Part shown: piece after piece, positions 5,019 to 12,626 of the stretch
Numbering within the stretch: the stretch's first letter is position 1
Layout: every line of letters begins with the position of its first letter
Assembly (NCBI GenBank): GCA_018900975.1
Contig: JAHIFK010000034.1
Location: 1 to 13,193 of the forward strand
Source: Methanobacteriota archaeon
Lineage (GTDB): Archaea; Halobacteriota; Methanosarcinia; Methanosarcinales; Methanoperedenaceae
DNA: 13,193 nucleotides
Reading direction: 5' to 3'
The notes under the pieces: model-generated
The model's input: only the letters and a program-made list of their open reading frames with translations
What the model was told of the DNA's origin: nothing
Database searches by the model: none
Program-made: the position numbers and the translations under genes

Positions 5019-6608
5019 ATGAAGAAAATATATTTATTATTTTTAATCTTCATATTATTAGCTAATAACGCTTCAGCTAAGGTGTTCACAAATTATGGAA
5101 ATGATTTTAGTGTAGAACAGCCAGCAGGCTGGGCAGTTGTCCAGGAACCTGACGGAAGAGATCAGACATTCACCAGCCAGACAGGCAAGGCATGGGCGAG
5201 GGTGGTTGTTGCACCTTCTGAAGGAATGACCCTCTCGGAAATAGTAGAAGCAAGAAAAGAATACCTTAATAGCATCGATATATATCCTTATGGTGAAAAA
5301 GAGATCACCATCAGCGGGACGAGTGGCGTAGAGTTAATATTTACTGAATGGTATAATCAAAGGGATTATAAGGAGACGCAGACACTCGTTCTCTCTGGTA
5401 ATAAATATTACATAATAACATTTGGTGCGCGGGTGAATGATTATACTTTTTATTCAGAGGACTTTGACAGTATCCTCAATTCATTCAAACTCTTAAGAGC
5501 CACTCAAAGTCCTAAAGTTACATCTCCGAGCCCAACTCAGGTAGAAACTGACAGAGAACTATCAGCAAGCGTATCGCTTCACAGAGAAAAAACAAACGTG
5601 GTAGTAGGGGAGGATGTTCTGTTAAAATTGTCTGTGGTGAATCTGATTACAAAACCTGTAATGAATGTACAGGTAATTATTAAACCCCCTTCAGGTATGT
5701 CTGTCACTTCATCGGAATTCAGTCAGAGCGGAGCAGGGCAATATACTTCTACATACAAGCTTGAACCCGGCTCAAGCAGAGATATTGAAGTGAGATTAAA
5801 GCCTAATGAAGAAGGCAATTTTATTGTTGAAGGATGGGTTATATATTATTTCGGGGACGATATTACTTCAAAAAAGGATGTGATTTTGAAGGAACCCATA
5901 ACAGTAAGGCTTCCGGGGGATGTCACACCAACAAATAAACAACAAAATGGAGGAAAATCAGATGGCGCTTCTTCAATTTTGGGGCTTATTATTATCATCG
6001 CAATTATTTTTACTGCATATACAATTTTCAAAAAAGCAGCTAAAAAATTAAAAAATATTTCGACAAAAGGCAAAACCCTGTCTTCTATCGATGATCATCG
6101 GTCAGAGGTTTATAGATCGTCGCCTCAGTATATTGAGGAAAAGTCAGGGGAAGAACCTGCGTCAGAGTCCGCGAAAGAGACTTCCGAAGAACCAGAAGAA
6201 GAAACGGCAAGAATTGAACCGAAAATTGAGAAAGTATCAGCGTTCGAAGCTGAGAAAAGAAAACAGCATAATATTTTGCCGCCTGAAGAACTCGATAGCG
6301 AAACCAGGAACTACTTGAGTTCAGGGTCAAATACCGCAATTTCAATGCTTGACGCTGAGATCACAAAGGCCCAGAGCGATGTTTTGATGGCTCAGGCAGC
6401 GATAAAGAAAGATGAGGAGGTCCTTGCCAAACTAGGTAACAGGCTTGTAAATAAAGAGATTTCGGACCAGACATATAATGATCTGAAAAATAAGTATATG
6501 AGAAAGATCTCCACATCAAAAGATACAGTCACCAAACTTGAAAGCAGTGCAGCGCGACTGAAAAATATCCGTTCATTTATTCAGGAAAAGGGAAAGTATT
6601 ATGAGTAG
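5019..6608 (+). CDS. Membrane protein: PsbP-like and CARDB-like ectodomain, cytoplasmic coiled coil
   Basis: 529 residues, function unknown. Domain order: signal peptide (1-20, cut after ANNASA); a PsbP/DUF1795-like domain (about 21-160) with the typical FSVEQPAGW opening and SILNSFKLL end; linker; a CARDB/NEW3-like beta-sandwich (about 183-298); one membrane helix (318-337, ILGLIIIIAIIFTAYTIF) followed by Lys-rich stop-transfer residues; an acidic Glu-rich linker (372-403); and a helical region (about 440-525). That last region contains LGNRLVNKEISDQTYNDLKN, which matches the helical hairpin in the next two proteins. Topology is therefore N-terminus outside, C-terminus in the cytoplasm. The start is ATG at 5019 after AAGGG. 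It is followed 61 bases later by a second envelope gene on the same strand. Family assignments are by eye; a membrane-bound binding or scaffold role is inference. Confidence 0.82.
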   Translation: MKKIYLLFLIFILLANNASAKVFTNYGNDFSVEQPAGWAVVQEPDGRDQTFTSQTGKAWARVVVAPSEGMTLSEIVEARKEYLNSIDIYPYGEKEITISGTSGVELIFTEWYNQRDYKETQTLVLSGNKYYIITFGARVNDYTFYSEDFDSILNSFKLLRATQSPKVTSPSPTQVETDRELSASVSLHREKTNVVVGEDVLLKLSVVNLITKPVMNVQVIIKPPSGMSVTSSEFSQSGAGQYTSTYKLEPGSSRDIEVRLKPNEEGNFIVEGWVIYYFGDDITSKKDVILKEPITVRLPGDVTPTNKQQNGGKSDGASSILGLIIIIAIIFTAYTIFKKAAKKLKNISTKGKTLSSIDDHRSEVYRSSPQYIEEKSGEEPASESAKETSEEPEEETARIEPKIEKVSAFEAEKRKQHNILPPEELDSETRNYLSSGSNTAISMLDAEITKAQSDVLMAQAAIKKDEEVLAKLGNRLVNKEISDQTYNDLKNKYMRKISTSKDTVTKLESSAARLKNIRSFIQEKGKYYE

Positions 6609-6669
6609 TTTAGAACTGGAGACTAATTTAACCGGGAATGGGACTAAACTCCATGTTTGAGTTGGTGGT

Positions 6670-7986
6670 ATGAAAAAAATAAAATTAGCCATTCTGATCC
6701 TTTTGCTGATTCTCCTTGTTAATACAGCTTCTGCTCCAGCGAATAATTACGTTCCTATTACTCTGACGCCTGGAGATGAAATGACCCAGACTCTGAGTTT
6801 TAAGGTCGATTATAAACGCGCATTTGCCACGGCTGACGCGTCTGGTAGTGCTGCATTATGGGTTATACCAAGACGTATAGATTTCGGTGCGATCGATCCC
6901 GGAGAAACAATTGAAAGGGATTATTCAATAAATATTCCCAGGAGCCAGAAACCTGGGTATTATGAGGTAATATGGAAATTCAGCTGCAAAAATACGGATG
7001 GTTCGGCCTGTTCATCCGCTGGTAATGTAGTGCTTCAAATCACTGTAAAGGCAGATACTGCACCAACATCTTCAGGGGCTGAATATGAATATCTTACAAT
7101 AAAGCAGGGAGGGAAAACAAGTAAATATTTATCTTTTTCAGCCAGGAACGACGAATACGGCTTATCTGCCTGGGCTGTCGCTTCGGGTAATGCGGCCTCA
7201 TGGGTCACACCAGGGCGAATAGATTTCGGCGTATTAGGTGCGGGAGAGTCCAGAAATGAATATTATACTATTACAATTCCGGAGAATCAAAGACCAGGTA
7301 ATTATGAACTTATATGGACATGGGGGTGTGGATACAAATCGGAAAAATCCTGCCAGCCACTTACAACCAGTAAAGTATATAAGATCACAGTAGAGGCAGG
7401 GAGAATACCAATATACACACCAGCATCAGGATCAACTGACTCAGATATTGCTGCTGGTATTTTCGCTTTGATATTCATTCTGGTATTTTTTATTGTCGGG
7501 ATATATATTCTCGTCTGGGTAGTAAAAGATGCCAATAAACGGGGAATAAGCGGAGCACTATGGGGAATTTTAGTATTCTTTTTAGGTATTATTGGTTTGA
7601 TATTATATTTTATTGTTAGACCAAAAGGAAATATTGTATCATGCAATTATTGTGGAAAACAAAAATTAGAAAACTTAGCTCAATGTCCGCATTGCAAGAA
7701 ATCCCTGACTCCTGCCTTCAGACCTGCTCCTGCACCCATGACAGCTCCACGTCCTGTTACACCTGTTACACCTGTTAGACCTGAAGCTGCTATTGATGAT
7801 TTGAAAAAACAAAAAGAAAAGCTCAACAGGATCAAAGCACTTCTTGAAAAACTGGATGAGAGGCTTGCGCAGGGCGATATAACCGAAGGCAGATACAAGG
7901 AATTATCTGAGCAATATAGGGAAGAGGCTGAGAAACTGAAGAATATGATAACTGAGAAAGAGCTTTTGAAAGAGGTCGGGCTCTAA
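6670..7986 (+). CDS. Membrane protein: twin Ig-like repeats, two TM, zinc ribbon, SHOCT-like tail
   Basis: 438 residues, function unknown. Signal peptide (1-22) is followed by two tandem repeats (about 27-128 and 139-243). Both repeats contain W-V-x-P-x-RIDFG, then G-E-[ST], a Tyr-x-I-x-IP strand, PG-Y/N-YE-[VL]-IW, and a Cys-x7-Cys pair (C106/C114, C220/C228). The cysteines may form disulfides outside the cell. Two membrane helices follow (about 259-285 and 295-316), separated by WVVKDANKRGISGALWG. Next comes a cytoplasmic zinc ribbon with C325, C328, C339 and C342 (CNYC...CPHC), a Pro-rich linker (348-371), and a SHOCT-like helical hairpin (378-438) with LEKLDERLAQGDITEGRY. The ATG at 6670 follows GGTGGT. 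Its last 48 residues are 31/48 identical to the N-terminal part of the next protein. Confidence 0.83.
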   Translation: MKKIKLAILILLLILLVNTASAPANNYVPITLTPGDEMTQTLSFKVDYKRAFATADASGSAALWVIPRRIDFGAIDPGETIERDYSINIPRSQKPGYYEVIWKFSCKNTDGSACSSAGNVVLQITVKADTAPTSSGAEYEYLTIKQGGKTSKYLSFSARNDEYGLSAWAVASGNAASWVTPGRIDFGVLGAGESRNEYYTITIPENQRPGNYELIWTWGCGYKSEKSCQPLTTSKVYKITVEAGRIPIYTPASGSTDSDIAAGIFALIFILVFFIVGIYILVWVVKDANKRGISGALWGILVFFLGIIGLILYFIVRPKGNIVSCNYCGKQKLENLAQCPHCKKSLTPAFRPAPAPMTAPRPVTPVTPVRPEAAIDDLKKQKEKLNRIKALLEKLDERLAQGDITEGRYKELSEQYREEAEKLKNMITEKELLKEVGL

Positions 7987-8025
7987 GACAGATGAAAACT
8001 ATAATGTAATGAGATCAGGATTATC

Positions 8026-8664
8026 ATGACACTGGATAAACAGAATGAAATGGAAGATATCAAATCGCACAAAGATAAGATCAAAAAGATCAATACGCTC
8101 CTTGACAAACTGGATGAAAGGCTTGCATGCGGTGAAATTACTGAGTCTCGATACAGGGAATTGCGCGACCGATATAAAGCTGAGGCTGAAAAACTAAAGG
8201 ATCATTTAACAGAGCAGGAGATCATGCAGGAAGTCGGGCTCGAAGCCGGGAAGGATGAAGCGGCTGAGTATCGAGAGGAAGAGCCTGAAACGGAAGTTGT
8301 CGTGCAGCGCAATACAAAATATTGTTCAAATTGCGGCAACCTGATAGATGAAATGGCAGAGATATGTCCCAGATGCGGTGTGAGGGTCATGTTCCCGCAG
8401 GTGTACCGGCAGACAAAAAGCGGAGGTCTTGCTGCTTTACTGAGCGCCATTATCCCTGGTCTGGGTCAGATATATTGCGGCAGGTTGATGAGAGGCGCAG
8501 GGTTTTTTATATTGAATTTCTTCTTTCTATTACTTATTGGAGCAGCAGCAGAGGATAGCCCGAATTCTGATGACCCGGGAATTCTATTTTTAATAATGAT
8601 CCTGATCTGGATATGGAACATTTTTGATGCCAATAAAATTGCAAATAAAACAAATCAAGTATAA
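8026..8664 (+). CDS. TM2-domain protein with SHOCT-like hairpin and zinc ribbon
   Basis: 212 residues, no signal peptide. The N-terminal helical region (12-72) is SHOCT-like, with LDKLDERLACGEITESRYRE (26-45), closely matching the C-terminus of the previous protein. An acidic linker leads to a zinc ribbon with C100, C103, C114 and C117 (CSNC...CPRC). A TM2 domain (PF05154 type) occupies about 133-205, with LLSAIIPGLGQIYCGR (138-153) and a terminal WNIFDANKIANK (197-208), giving two membrane helices. The hairpin and zinc ribbon are probably cytoplasmic. It is the third gene of the apparent 5019-8664 unit, 39 bases after its neighbour, with AGGAT before the ATG. TM2/zinc-ribbon proteins are widespread and mostly uncharacterised, so the role stays open. 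Confidence 0.85.
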   Translation: MTLDKQNEMEDIKSHKDKIKKINTLLDKLDERLACGEITESRYRELRDRYKAEAEKLKDHLTEQEIMQEVGLEAGKDEAAEYREEEPETEVVVQRNTKYCSNCGNLIDEMAEICPRCGVRVMFPQVYRQTKSGGLAALLSAIIPGLGQIYCGRLMRGAGFFILNFFFLLLIGAAAEDSPNSDDPGILFLIMILIWIWNIFDANKIANKTNQV

Positions 8665-8670
8665 AATATA
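8640..8670 (-). terminator. T-rich terminator after tRNA-Thr
   Basis: Just past the tRNA 3' end the minus strand reads TATATTTTATACTTGATTTG and continues with TTTTATTTG. This series of short T-runs is the usual archaeal oligo-T termination context. It overlaps the 3' end of the convergent TM2 gene. Confidence 0.35.
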
Positions 8671-8744
8671 AGCCTCGGGAGGGATTTGAACCCTCGACCT
8701 AGAGATTACAAATCTCTCGCTCTGCCAGGCTGAGCCACCAAGGC
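8671..8744 (-). tRNA. tRNA-Thr (anticodon TGT)
   Basis: A 74-base cloverleaf on the minus strand. The acceptor GCCTTGG pairs with CCGAGGC through one T-G pair. The D arm is GCTC/GAGC, the anticodon stem AGAGA/TCTCT with loop TTTGTAA (anticodon TGT at 8710-8708), and the T arm GAGGG/CCCTC with loop TTCAAAT. The discriminator base is T, as in archaeal threonine tRNAs. CCA is not encoded and no intron is present. It lies 53 bases downstream of secD on the same strand, with a possible own TATA box in between. Confidence 0.95.
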
Positions 8745-8776
8745 TTAATGCGAACTTTGGCCTTAAAGGATTGATT

Positions 8777-8789
8777 GAAATTTAAAAGC
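8777..8789 (-). promoter_or_regulatory. Possible TATA box of tRNA-Thr
   Basis: On the minus strand GCTTTTAAATTTC lies about 33-45 bases upstream of the mature tRNA 5' end. That spacing suits an archaeal box A with a short 5' leader. It overlaps the region just after the secD stop, so read-through from secD is an alternative. Confidence 0.35.
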
Positions 8790-8797
8790 TTCGGTCA

Positions 8798-10489
8798 TCA
8801 ATCCTCGTCAGCAAATTTTTCATTAGACGTCTCAACAAGCAAACCCTGAATTATCACTGCATATGCAGGTCTTGCTATTACGACGCCTATAAGCACACCG
8901 ACAATGGTAATTATGGCAAAACCCTTGAGTGCGCCAAAACCCATGATCAGAAGCGGAGACATGGCTATGATCACAGTTGCTGCGGCTGCCATTATGATGG
9001 CGAATGCCTTTGTCAGCCTTGACTTATAAACTTTATCAGGCGGCATTGCGCCTCCGGCTAGCACCTCATCAGTTATGATGATCAGATGGTCAATACCTGT
9101 TCCTATGACGGCTATGATACCTGTGATAGTTGGCAGGTCAAGCTGGAAACCCACAATTGCTGTGAAACCCAGAATGATAAGGACTTCGCTGAATGAAGTG
9201 GCAAGCATGGGGATAATAATATTGGGCTGTCTGTACCTTAAATATATAGCAAATGCTACTATTATAAGAGCTATTATTCCAGCAAGCACTACCTGTTCCT
9301 TAAATTTCTCACCGAGTTCTGCTGAGACCTGGCCAGAGCCTATAACTTCTACATTTACAGGAAGAGCCCCCGCGCTCAGATGGATCTGAAGCTCTCTTGC
9401 CTTCTTCTCTCCTTCGGCGCCCTGACCCGTGTTCGCGATAAGGGTCTTCACTGGTACGCTCTGGATATTCTTTGCAAGATCACGAGCAAGAGCCGCATCG
9501 AAAACAAGTTTATCATCAAGGTACATGCTCAGGTAATGCGCCTCAGGATTTGTCACAGCCCCGTACTGGATGGCTGCATCACGCAGGGCTTGCGCGCCCG
9601 CATCGCTGAGTTCAAAAGGCACACCCCATGTTTCAGCTTTTTCGGATGAACCCGCTACCCTTACGGATTCCTTCTGGATAGGGTCTACTTTTCTGATCTC
9701 TGTTCCATATAAAACATGAACTGTATCATTTCCCTGCACCTGTATCCGTATCTCGAATTTTCCGGGTTTTGCTGCGATCTCCCGTGCTGTTGTCATGTCC
9801 ATGCCGGCAAGATCTACCATAATATAATTATCCCCTACAGTCCTGATCGGGATTTCTTTGAACCCTGCGGTGTTTAATTTATCTTCAAGTATCTTTTTAG
9901 TTAATTCAAGCGTTTCAACGCTGACTCCTACCCTGAAAGGGGGTATAACTTTTCCACCCACCTGTTTTAAGGAGTCTTCCAATTCCTCCTGTGTGATAGC
10001 TTTTCTTATTTCCACCGTTATAAACCTGCCCGTGATAGGGATGACCTCTGCGTTCAGGTTGTTCTCCAGATATTTCTTGATCAAATATTCTTTACTGGTT
10101 TGTAGCGTAATTCTCGTCCCGCCGTCAGCGCCTTTTGAAACCGTGGAAATGCCATAACCCATGGCGTCTATCGTCTTTTTATCTGTGTCCTTTGAGGTGG
10201 TGAATGTGACAGATCCCTCTGCAACTTCATCAAGCCTTATTGCAGGGTCATTGAGAAGTCTTCCGAAATCGGCCTGTATTATCTTCCCTTCATCCGCATC
10301 CACCTGCGCCACAACACCCTGAAGCTGTAGCTGCAGCCAGGAACCCCCTTCAAGGTCAAGACCGTACTTAAGATTAGTATCGAATTTACCGTCAGAATAT
10401 GATGGCATTATGACTATAAGTGAGCCCAAGATCACTGCTATGAACAATATTACCCGCGCGTTTTTGTAAAAAGGTTCCTGTTCGTTCAT
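8798..10489 (-). CDS. secD: Protein translocase subunit SecD
   Basis: RND-type membrane subunit that works with SecF to promote protein export through SecYE, drawing on the ion gradient. The 563 residues have the family plan. TM1 is at about 12-29, followed by the signature GLDLEGG (43-49) and a large extracytoplasmic P1-type domain (about 50-395) ending in LSAGALPVNVEVIGSG (371-386). Five further membrane helices lie at about 399-417, 424-444, 450-472, 493-513 and 519-545. IGTGIDHLIIITDEVL (462-477) holds the conserved polar residues of the TM4 region. The ATG at 10489 follows GAGGAGG with an 8-base spacer and overlaps the secF stop as ATGA, so translation is probably coupled. The order secF then secD is the one usual in archaea. 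Confidence 0.97.
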   Translation of the reverse strand: MNEQEPFYKNARVILFIAVILGSLIVIMPSYSDGKFDTNLKYGLDLEGGSWLQLQLQGVVAQVDADEGKIIQADFGRLLNDPAIRLDEVAEGSVTFTTSKDTDKKTIDAMGYGISTVSKGADGGTRITLQTSKEYLIKKYLENNLNAEVIPITGRFITVEIRKAITQEELEDSLKQVGGKVIPPFRVGVSVETLELTKKILEDKLNTAGFKEIPIRTVGDNYIMVDLAGMDMTTAREIAAKPGKFEIRIQVQGNDTVHVLYGTEIRKVDPIQKESVRVAGSSEKAETWGVPFELSDAGAQALRDAAIQYGAVTNPEAHYLSMYLDDKLVFDAALARDLAKNIQSVPVKTLIANTGQGAEGEKKARELQIHLSAGALPVNVEVIGSGQVSAELGEKFKEQVVLAGIIALIIVAFAIYLRYRQPNIIIPMLATSFSEVLIILGFTAIVGFQLDLPTITGIIAVIGTGIDHLIIITDEVLAGGAMPPDKVYKSRLTKAFAIIMAAAATVIIAMSPLLIMGFGALKGFAIITIVGVLIGVVIARPAYAVIIQGLLVETSNEKFADED

Positions 10490-11490
10490 GCTGTTTGCCT
10501 CCTCTTTTTGGGTTTTTCAATATGTTTCTGCTTTACCTTACCTTTCTCCATGTACCACTTAAGGATGCCAAGGTTTGTAGTCCAGGTGTTAACGATATCT
10601 GCGATAAGACCGAAAATAAGCACCATTGAAATGTCCCTTATAATATCAATGCGTGTAAATGAAGAAATAATATAAGAACCAGATGATACCAGATACAATG
10701 CAACAAGGGCGGCAAGCGTGGTCAATGTCATTGTCAATCCTGTTCTCATAGCTCCTTTTATTTTATCATTAAGCTCTCCCTTGCGCTTGAGAAGCCGTGT
10801 GGTCAGCAGGATGTCAGTATCCACTGAATATCCGATAAGCATCAGTAGACCAGCCACTGTTCCGAGAGACAGGACTACTCCGAACACGTTCATCATCGCA
10901 GCCGCGAAAGCGATATCAGCAAAAGCCGAAATCACTACAGCCATGGAGGGAATGAAAGTCCTGAATATTATATAAACTACGATCGCCATCCCTAGAAAAG
11001 ATAGAATAATTGCATGGACCGCCTGTTCCTGAAGGGGTTTGCTGATCACTTCTCCCATTTGATCAATTTTAACTTTGGTATATTCGGAATTTATTTTTTT
11101 TGTAAGATCGTTATGCATTGATTCATTCATTGGACCAAATTGCAATAACCTCCAATTACTTTCAGTAAGTTCTTTTCTTGCTTGAATTAAAGGATATGAT
11201 TTGAACTCCTCCTTCAACTGGTCAGGATATTTTTCACTATCAAACGTTATTACAGTCCCACCTTTGAATTCCACCCCCAGTTCCACAGGCGAGCCTATAC
11301 AATAGCCCCAAAGTACTTTTGTATTACAGTCCTTCTCCATCCCCGGCTCTACAAGCACACTTGTCTTGTATGCTGTATAACCAAGGATAGAAAGTGATAA
11401 CAACAGAAGAATCGCAGGAACGATGATCATCTGTTTCAGGGTAACGTTTTTAACATACGCTTCAATAGTTTTTTCAATACTCAGGGTCAT
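10486..11490 (-). CDS. secF: Protein translocase subunit SecF
   Basis: Partner of SecD in the SecDF accessory complex of the Sec translocon. 334 residues with TM1 at about 21-40, the signature GVEFKGGT (72-79), a small extracytoplasmic domain (about 80-152), and five C-terminal membrane helices (about 155-175, 180-203, 207-230, 252-270 and 283-305). LIGYSVDTDILLTTRLL (218-234) corresponds to the conserved GYS-x-x-D region of TM4. The tail is Lys/Arg-rich (KVKQKHIEKPKKRR) and cytoplasmic. Two cysteines, C55 and C64, lie just outside TM1 and could pair. The ATG at 11490 is preceded by GGAGAT at five to six bases. It is the first gene of the secF-secD operon, divergent from the dCMP deaminase operon across 112 bases. 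Confidence 0.97.
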   Translation of the reverse strand: MTLSIEKTIEAYVKNVTLKQMIIVPAILLLLSLSILGYTAYKTSVLVEPGMEKDCNTKVLWGYCIGSPVELGVEFKGGTVITFDSEKYPDQLKEEFKSYPLIQARKELTESNWRLLQFGPMNESMHNDLTKKINSEYTKVKIDQMGEVISKPLQEQAVHAIILSFLGMAIVVYIIFRTFIPSMAVVISAFADIAFAAAMMNVFGVVLSLGTVAGLLMLIGYSVDTDILLTTRLLKRKGELNDKIKGAMRTGLTMTLTTLAALVALYLVSSGSYIISSFTRIDIIRDISMVLIFGLIADIVNTWTTNLGILKWYMEKGKVKQKHIEKPKKRRQTA

Positions 11491-11520
11491 TAAAATCTCC
11501 TTCCAATGATTCGAACGAAC

Positions 11521-11532
11521 TTAAATTATAAC
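11521..11532 (-). promoter_or_regulatory. TATA box of secF-secD
   Basis: The minus strand reads GTTATAATTTAA. Its centre lies about 35 bases from the secF ATG, which predicts a very short leader that just includes the GGAGAT ribosome binding site. Confidence 0.4.
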
Positions 11533-11566
11533 CCAACATATTTACCTTTTGCTATTGCACGTTTCG

Positions 11567-11579
11567 GTAAATATTTATC
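11567..11579 (+). promoter_or_regulatory. TATA box of the dCMP deaminase-carS-pyrE operon
   Basis: GTAAATATTTATC on the plus strand is centred about 30 bases before the ATG at 11603, and no ribosome binding site is visible between. Transcription starting about 25 bases downstream would give a nearly leaderless mRNA. Confidence 0.45.
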
Positions 11580-11602
11580 GTTTGCTGCGTATTCAACGCT
11601 GA

Positions 11603-12067
11603 ATGCGACCCACACTGGACGAATATTTCATGGAAATTGCTGGTATCGTGGCAAAGCGCTCAACATGCCTGCGCAATCAGGTCGGGGCTGTGATAGTAAA
11701 AGAAAAGAGGATACTTTCAACCGGATATAATGGCGCGCCGAGAAACCTTGAGCATTGCCTTGATGTCGGATGCATACGGCAGCAGAACAACATCGCATCA
11801 GGGACAAGACATGAACTGTGCCGCGCTGTCCATGCAGAGCAGAACGCCATAATCCAGGCGGCGATCCACGGGGTTAGCATAGAGAACTCGACAGTCTATT
11901 GTACCCACCAACCCTGTATCCTGTGTGCAAAAATGCTGATAAATGCTAACGTAAATAAAATTGTTTACGGGACAGTGTATCCGGACACGCAAGCCCTGAA
12001 CTTTTTCGAGAAAGCCGGTGTTGAGGTCAAACAACTGACATTGAATAATCCTGAGGAACATGATTGA
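11603..12067 (+). CDS. Deoxycytidylate (dCMP) deaminase
   Basis: Zinc enzyme that deaminates dCMP to dUMP, the precursor for thymidylate. 154 residues with the cytidine/deoxycytidylate deaminase fold. The catalytic His77-Ala78-Glu79 sits in CRAVHAEQNAI, with zinc ligands C105 and C108 in HQPCILCAKM. Additional motifs are VGAVIVKEKRILSTGYNGAP (27-46) and HCLDVGC (51-57), which together with nearby residues resembles the second metal site seen in some dCMP deaminases. The length and the GYNGAP segment favour dCMP deaminase over a tRNA or guanine deaminase. The ATG at 11603 gives the expected N-terminus (RPTLDEYFMEIA). It overlaps carS by eight bases and heads a three-gene operon with it and pyrE, two of the three steps being pyrimidine reactions. 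Confidence 0.93.
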   Translation: MRPTLDEYFMEIAGIVAKRSTCLRNQVGAVIVKEKRILSTGYNGAPRNLEHCLDVGCIRQQNNIASGTRHELCRAVHAEQNAIIQAAIHGVSIENSTVYCTHQPCILCAKMLINANVNKIVYGTVYPDTQALNFFEKAGVEVKQLTLNNPEEHD

Positions 12068-12626
12068 TGTCATAATATACGTTATTGGGACAGTAATACT
12101 GGCAATGTGGTTAATGATTCCCGCTTATATCTCCAATCCCATGGCAGTGGTGTTCGGGGGCGGAACACCCATTGATAGGGGTATGAAATGGACTGACGGA
12201 CAGCGCATACTCGGGGACGGGAAGACAATACGGGGACTTATCGGCGGTACAGCTTGCGGGATAGTCGCAGGTATTATGCAGATATATATTGCATCATATT
12301 TTGCATCCGCGTTCAGTATTCTGATAATCCCAACAATGACTGCTGTAATAACTCTCTCGTTCGGCGCTCTGCTTGGTGATCTGATAAAAAGTTTTTTTAA
12401 ACGAAGAATTGGTTTCGTTCGCGGTGCAGAACTCCCTCTTATCGACCAGCTTGATTTCGTGGCTGGGGCATGGCTCCTGACATATATCTTTGACCCTGTG
12501 TGGTTCACTGAGAATTTCATTTCATCACCCTCGATAATCGTTACAGTACTTGTTCTCACCCCAATACTACATCGCTTAACCAACATTTTCGGATATAGCA
12601 TAAAATTGAAAAAGGAGCCATGGTAA
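12060..12626 (+). CDS. carS: CDP-archaeol synthase
   Basis: Membrane enzyme that transfers CMP from CTP to 2,3-di-O-geranylgeranylglycerol phosphate, giving CDP-archaeol, the activated precursor of archaeal polar lipids (CTP:DGGGP cytidylyltransferase, DUF46). 188 residues with about five hydrophobic segments. Conserved family motifs are PAYISNPMAVVFGGGTPIDR (21-40), the ILGDGKTIRG loop (50-59), GALLGDLIKSFFKRRIG (102-118) and LPLIDQLDF (125-133), which hold the acidic and basic residues expected to bind Mg-CTP. The ATG lies inside the end of the dCMP deaminase gene after GAGGAAC, so coupling is likely. Its TAA stop is immediately followed by the pyrE ATG with no gap. It is a clear archaeal marker. 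Confidence 0.95.
   Translation: MIDVIIYVIGTVILAMWLMIPAYISNPMAVVFGGGTPIDRGMKWTDGQRILGDGKTIRGLIGGTACGIVAGIMQIYIASYFASAFSILIIPTMTAVITLSFGALLGDLIKSFFKRRIGFVRGAELPLIDQLDFVAGAWLLTYIFDPVWFTENFISSPSIIVTVLVLTPILHRLTNIFGYSIKLKKEPW

Noticed and set aside
6607..6650. 7-bp inverted repeat AGTTTAG/CTAAACT between the second and third envelope genes
   Set aside because: The arms are short with a loop of 30 bases, and one arm overlaps the stop codon. It is likely chance.
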